Source: Ridgeia piscesae (taxonomy: Eukaryota; Annelida; Polychaeta; Sabellida; Siboglinidae). From it: 64,000 nt of DNA. A program made the position numbers and the translations under genes. Where the stretch lies: the NCBI GenBank assembly GCA_025642075.2, contig JAODUO010001377.1, positions 52,501 to 116,500 on the forward strand, given 5' to 3'. The first letter of the stretch is position 1; every line of letters starts with the position of its first letter. Under the pieces are notes generated by a model. The model was not told the DNA's origin. It saw only the letters and a program-made list of their open reading frames with translations, and searched no databases. Below, piece by piece: positions 58,894-64,000 of this stretch.

Positions 58894-59090
58894 GGGGGCC
58901 AGACGTATTCTACGCAGATCGCGCAGTGGACCTGAACCGTGAGACGGACGTCAGCCAGCTCATCGTGACGGATCAATATGGGACTCCGTGGTGGGCCGTC
59001 AAACTCGCCATCAGCTACGACAACGCCACCGTGGTTATTTTCAACAAAACAATGCGATACATAATATTTGCTTCACTAACAGATACATGA
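58894..59090 (+). CDS. YWTD-like exon of an inverted paralogue
   Basis: After the acceptor aatcgatttccag the plus strand is open through GPDVFYADRAVDLNRETDVS and LIVTDQYGTPWWAVKLAISY to VVIF, then TGA at 59088. The layout (strand, YAD turn, VDLN, then TPWWAVKLAISYDNATVVIF as the next first strand) fits two halves of propeller blades. Entry phase 1 matches most exons of the 7-28 kb gene. The donor may be GTTATT at about 59033. No equivalent exon is seen in the minus-strand gene, whose blades 5-6 are incomplete. Confidence 0.5.
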
Positions 59091-59099
59091 CTAATTACT

Positions 59100-60050
59100 G
59101 TAACATAAACACTTAATTAACAGCGATAATTACGACAACGAATGTAATAGCCACTTGACTACACGAACAATAACAACGATACCAAAAACGACAAGTCATC
59201 ACTTTACTGAACGAGTGTTTCTGGACAGAAGCGGTTTTAAAGTAAATATCGATTGATACTATGGGCCAGAAACGCCGGTATCGCCACCAGTCACACTATA
59301 CGGCCATTCACAACCGCAACACTACCAGATACAGAAATAACTACTACAACATGAACACCCTCAACAACAACGACAGTTACAATAACAAAAGTAAAAACAT
59401 CTCTAAGAAAACTCAGAACAACAACAGCGATAGATACAACGACAAGTCGTTGTTTTGCTGCACGGGTGTTTCTGGACAGACCCTGTTTTATTGTAAATGT
59501 TAATTAAAATTAAGTGCAATTACGTGATAGACTATGAATCTACCATCGCCCCTTCTTTGATCGTCTCCATTGGCTCGGCCAGACATACATATGACTAAGT
59601 ATGTAATGAAGACCGAGAGCCTATTCTCACTTTGAGGTGGGTCAGCGATGAGAAGAGAACGGCAACACTCAAGCGGCAGTTGTCAACGAGAGAACACGTT
59701 TGGTAAGGCGACGGTTTGGAGGTATTGTGGCGGCGCCACGGTATTATTCAGATTACAGCAGTAGCAGCACCTGTGGGGATAGTAGCAACAACAGCTGCAC
59801 AAACAGCAGCAACAACAGCATAACCAACAGCTGCACCAATAGCAGCATCAATAGCAGCACCAAAAGCAGCACCAGCAGCAGCATCAATAGCAGCTACGTC
59901 ACCAACGATAGTCATATGTTGAATAACAGCAGCAACAGAAGCAACTATTCCACCAACAACAACGTCGTCCAAAATCGACAGCAGTCACAACGGCAACAGC
60001 AGCAGCACCACCGACGTCAACAAGCCAAGCAACAAGGCCAATAAACAGTA
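59100..60050. repeat. ACA/CAG-rich low-complexity region
   Basis: Loose AAC, ACA and AGC triplets (59100-59500 and 59745-60045) give Asn- and Ser-rich frames. Two copies of tttctggacag lie at 59219 and 59470, about 250 bp apart, suggesting a diverged tandem duplication. Confidence 0.6.
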
Positions 60051-60059
60051 TTATAGTTT

Positions 60060-60735
60060 AGTAGATGGGCAAACATTAGAAGGAACTGTGATCTCAAACA
60101 TATAGACGATATCCAATTAGGTAAATCTAGATGTTTACTCTAAGTGATTATCGTGATACATAAGGAATTATGTTTTGTATGACACCGTCAAATAATACGT
60201 GAATTGGAATTACTGAAAATGACTATGGCCATTTGCAGAGCTATTGTGTTCGGACATTACTTGGTATAAACACCTCTGTGTTAATTGTAGTGTCCTTCTA
60301 CGGAAGCCACACAAAACCGTCTGTCGCCAGTTTTATCTTGTACTTGAGACATAGTACGAGCAATATACATTGAGATGACATTCAGCCTTCCGTGATACGT
60401 GTATGTAATTGTGTGGCCATTGGGGCGAGTCATTATAAAAAACAGTCGAGTGATGTTGTTGGTGTGAACGACTGTTGCCCAGTGCACAGTATTTTTGTAC
60501 TCAATACCCCTGTATTAGGCGGTCAGCAATACATACGAAGGATTTGTCCAGCAGGTATGTTACAGATACATTGCTTTAACAGAGAACGAATAAAATTCAT
60601 GTACATACAGGAGACAGGCATACGGTGTCGTTTCGGTCTGACACGTGAAGTTGCTCCGCCTTCATCTTCAGCCTATAAGAAACTACCAGTCAGCGTCTTT
60701 TGAGGGTGGATGCATAATTCATTTGGTAAAGAGAC
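60060..60735. other. Spacer, nothing recognised
   Basis: Small frames only. No supportable feature. Confidence 0.35.
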
Positions 60736-60739
60736 GTAT

Positions 60740-61380
60740 TGTGAGTATTTGCAAAGCGTTTATTTGATCGCTGCTGGCCTCTTTGGAAATCGCGCGCATG
60801 GCCAAGTTTGATCTGTCTTGCAACTTGACGTATTACGATTAGCAGTTCGTGGAAATGCGAATAGCCCCTTTTTCAAATTCATCATCCCTGACGTTATCTT
60901 TCTAATAAAAAAGTTAATTTATTTTATTCGATAATATCTTACGGGTAAGATAATATTCCAGTCCACCAAGTGACCTGCTGCCGGGCAATATGTCCAGCTA
61001 GTCGTCGATACTGGGATGACGTACACCTTATTCTTGTGATATGAACATGTGGTAAAACATTAACACCAACATCTGCAACTGTAATGAATGTGTACTATGA
61101 AATGTTTATACAATCACAATAGTTTGAAATAATTTCAATGCAAACTGTTTGTGTGCAATGTTTTACCAGAACCCAATAATTATAAACTTCGCACATTTCT
61201 TATAATAATCTTGACTGTTGTACTTCTAGTAATGCTGCAGTCCGTTCACCAAAGCGTCAACGACATCTCATCCACGGCGATTACAACACACGTGGCGCCA
61301 TCTTAAGAGGTTTTCGCTCTAGAAGTAGTCTCGAATAACCATGCTCCGTTAGGTGGCAGCACCTTTCAGCTCCACAAATA
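60740..61380. repeat. Third, diverged copy of the 43955-44700 block
   Basis: Same order of landmarks as 43955-44700. More diverged than copies A and B are from each other, so it is an older duplicate or a member of an interspersed family. Confidence 0.7.
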
Positions 61381-61559
61381 TTATTAATAATAATAATAGT
61401 TTAATTTCACTCTGGGCAATCATAGAGATTGAAATTGGTATGTAAAACATGCAAAGTATATTTGCTAAACATTTATTGAAATACTATATAATTTAAGACA
61501 TTAGCATAAATATAAATTATAATATATAAAATAAAAAATCCGCCTGGTAGGTTAATGCT

Positions 61560-63180
61560 AGACACACACCAAGCGACTAGCGCCGACCTTCTGCGCTAGG
61601 TGTGATCTTCAAAGCCACTCTAATATGTATATGCCACTTTGGCGTTTACTCGATAATTTATACAAGATAATTCTGCATTTTTTCGTAACAATGTGATGAT
61701 TTTTGGGTTGGCTGTTGCCATAGAAATTACTACGATAAATTACTGCCGCTTTGATGACTACGGACACAATACAGGCGTGTCCCCGCACAGCGGCGGAAGA
61801 GGAGCCAGGGACGCACGCAAAGTTAATCGAAGAATTAGTGTGAAATACAACACTAATGTTATGGAATGGGGAACTTTGTCACTGACCACGGATTTATCAA
61901 TGTGGTTTAGTACACCTACACTAAGCACTTGACGTATTTGTAAAAGGTAGGCGAAATGGCAATCCGGTAAACGAAATGTGTTAAGTAGGAAGTCGGAGCT
62001 TCGCCGTCAGCCTTCACGACGAAGTGGTTTGAGCATTTGGTGAATGTTCCAGCCCGGCACTGCGTAGCGTCGAACTGTGTTTTATATAAATAACCCTATA
62101 TGTATCCGTTCCAATTAACAGTTATCTTGAAATGTAATCAGTCGACCAGACAAAATCCTCCAAAAAACGTCGCTTAGCGCTAGCGCCGCTTTGCGGATAT
62201 TCATGGCTTTTAATGTATGCGCCCTGTAGCAGCGCCATCATCATTGACTTGTGCCGTGTGCTCTTCTGGACGTGCGCTTTTCAAACACAAGAAAAACCAG
62301 GATGTTTTGAATATCATCCTTTCTTTCAATGTCATTAAAGTTTATTTGGTTATGGATAATAAAAAAATGATATTCTTCAGTAACGATGTAATATATCGTA
62401 CTGCATAACGGTTCTTCAAAAGAGCCTACGTGCTGGCAGTGTACAGATAACAGATCGTGTCATATGCTCGACTGACGTCGTGTGGATTTATCCAAATAAA
62501 CGACGTCGTCATGCCCATTCATCACAAGCATATCCGAGATAAATGCGTCTACTGCCATATTTCTTCTTTCTTTGAGCTTCTACATTCTTTCTTTTGCTGT
62601 TATTTAAGTGTGTCCTCAAACTCCGGCAGCTGTGCGTTACTAAAATGTTGCCATGTTTACTTCCGGGAAGCGCCTTGCGCCGGGGCCTCCCCTAGTGACC
62701 GTGATTGTAACAGTACTCAAAATGAAAGCGCCACGTGGTGGCCAATTCCTATACAGCCTAGCTTTAAAGGAAATCTCTATTAGAATCCCTAAAAATAACT
62801 GTAATTGTTTTTATTAAATACTTATTAATATATTAGAGCCAATATCTTGTAACAAATGTTATGATAAATACATTGGGTATGGTTATCAATGAATGAAAAT
62901 ATTCTGCTAATAGGCAGCGATGTGTTATTCACCTAACAGTGCTAATTACTGAAGAAAACACTTAGCAATATGCATCCCCATGGTCCTAGCAGTGACCACA
63001 ACTTGTTCTTGCTCAGATAATGGATTGGTACTAACAGTGTCCACAGATCAATATCCTCTTTGTTCTTTAGTCAGGCTCTAAGCTGTATACTGGTCTCCAG
63101 ATGGCATAGTTCAGTTGGGCTTCACTAGACGATTGTAATAGTCATTAGCACAGTCTCGATCTGCCGAGAGTAACATATAG
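61560..63180. other. Spacer, nothing recognised
   Basis: Several short frames (61693-61932, 62217-62408, 62457-62783) show no known motif. A segment at 62340-62430 resembles 26620-26710. Confidence 0.35.
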
Positions 63181-63206
63181 GCATTTGATTATGGACTACC
63201 TGACTT

Positions 63207-64000
<794 letters not shown>

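Overview
This is repeat-dense eukaryotic (metazoan) genomic DNA. Evidence: short coding exons with GT..AG borders and matching phases, animal-type families (LDL-receptor YWTD blades, EGF, equilibrative nucleoside transporter, GT11 fucosyltransferase), several decayed LINEs, a tRNA-derived SINE, a Polinton/adintovirus-like relic, and about 50 long microsatellites. A marine lophotrochozoan, most likely a mollusc, is my inference from gene content and repeat style; nothing in the window proves it. There are no bacterial-style genes.

Layout. 0-3 kb: 41-bp minisatellite and a decayed plus-strand LINE. 3-7.1 kb: segmental-duplication copy A with LINE relics. 7.1-27.9 kb: a minus-strand split gene for a secreted protein. 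Its exons encode a signal peptide, YWTD beta-propeller blades, one EGF module and a Cys-rich C-terminal domain, and nearly all splice phases agree. Its largest intron (12.1-22.5 kb) holds a minus-strand LINE, which is itself split by a ~7 kb insertion bounded by ~1.4 kb inverted repeats and carrying a broken viral-type packaging ATPase. 28.2-29.3 kb: hexanucleotide array and a compact two-exon zinc-finger gene whose upstream CCAAT-type repeats match repeats inside the 7-kb element. 30.6-31.8 kb: a broken, intronless alpha-1,2-fucosyltransferase (minus). 34.0-37.6 kb: last exons of an equilibrative nucleoside transporter (minus), with minisatellites in its introns. 38.5 kb: SINE. 39.3-42.5 kb: two minus-strand LINE relics.

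43.9-50.5 kb: duplication copy B, ending in an intact second copy of the Cys-rich terminal exon. 50.9-53.7 kb: 69-bp and (GTGTGA) arrays plus a T4G5 run. 54.6 kb: a second signal-peptide exon (minus), probably the 5' end of the paralogue that owned the copy-B exon. 56.1-58.6 kb: plus-strand LINE with an internal deletion. 58.9 kb and 63.4 kb: plus-strand YWTD-like and EGF exons of an inverted third paralogue running off the right edge; the last ~600 bp is an inverted copy of 8.39-8.92 kb.

Together the window looks like a lineage-specific paralogue cluster of secreted YWTD-EGF-Cys-rich proteins broken up by mobile elements and satellite expansion. Most long open frames here are simple-repeat artefacts and are not annotated as genes. 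Microsatellite boundaries are approximate.
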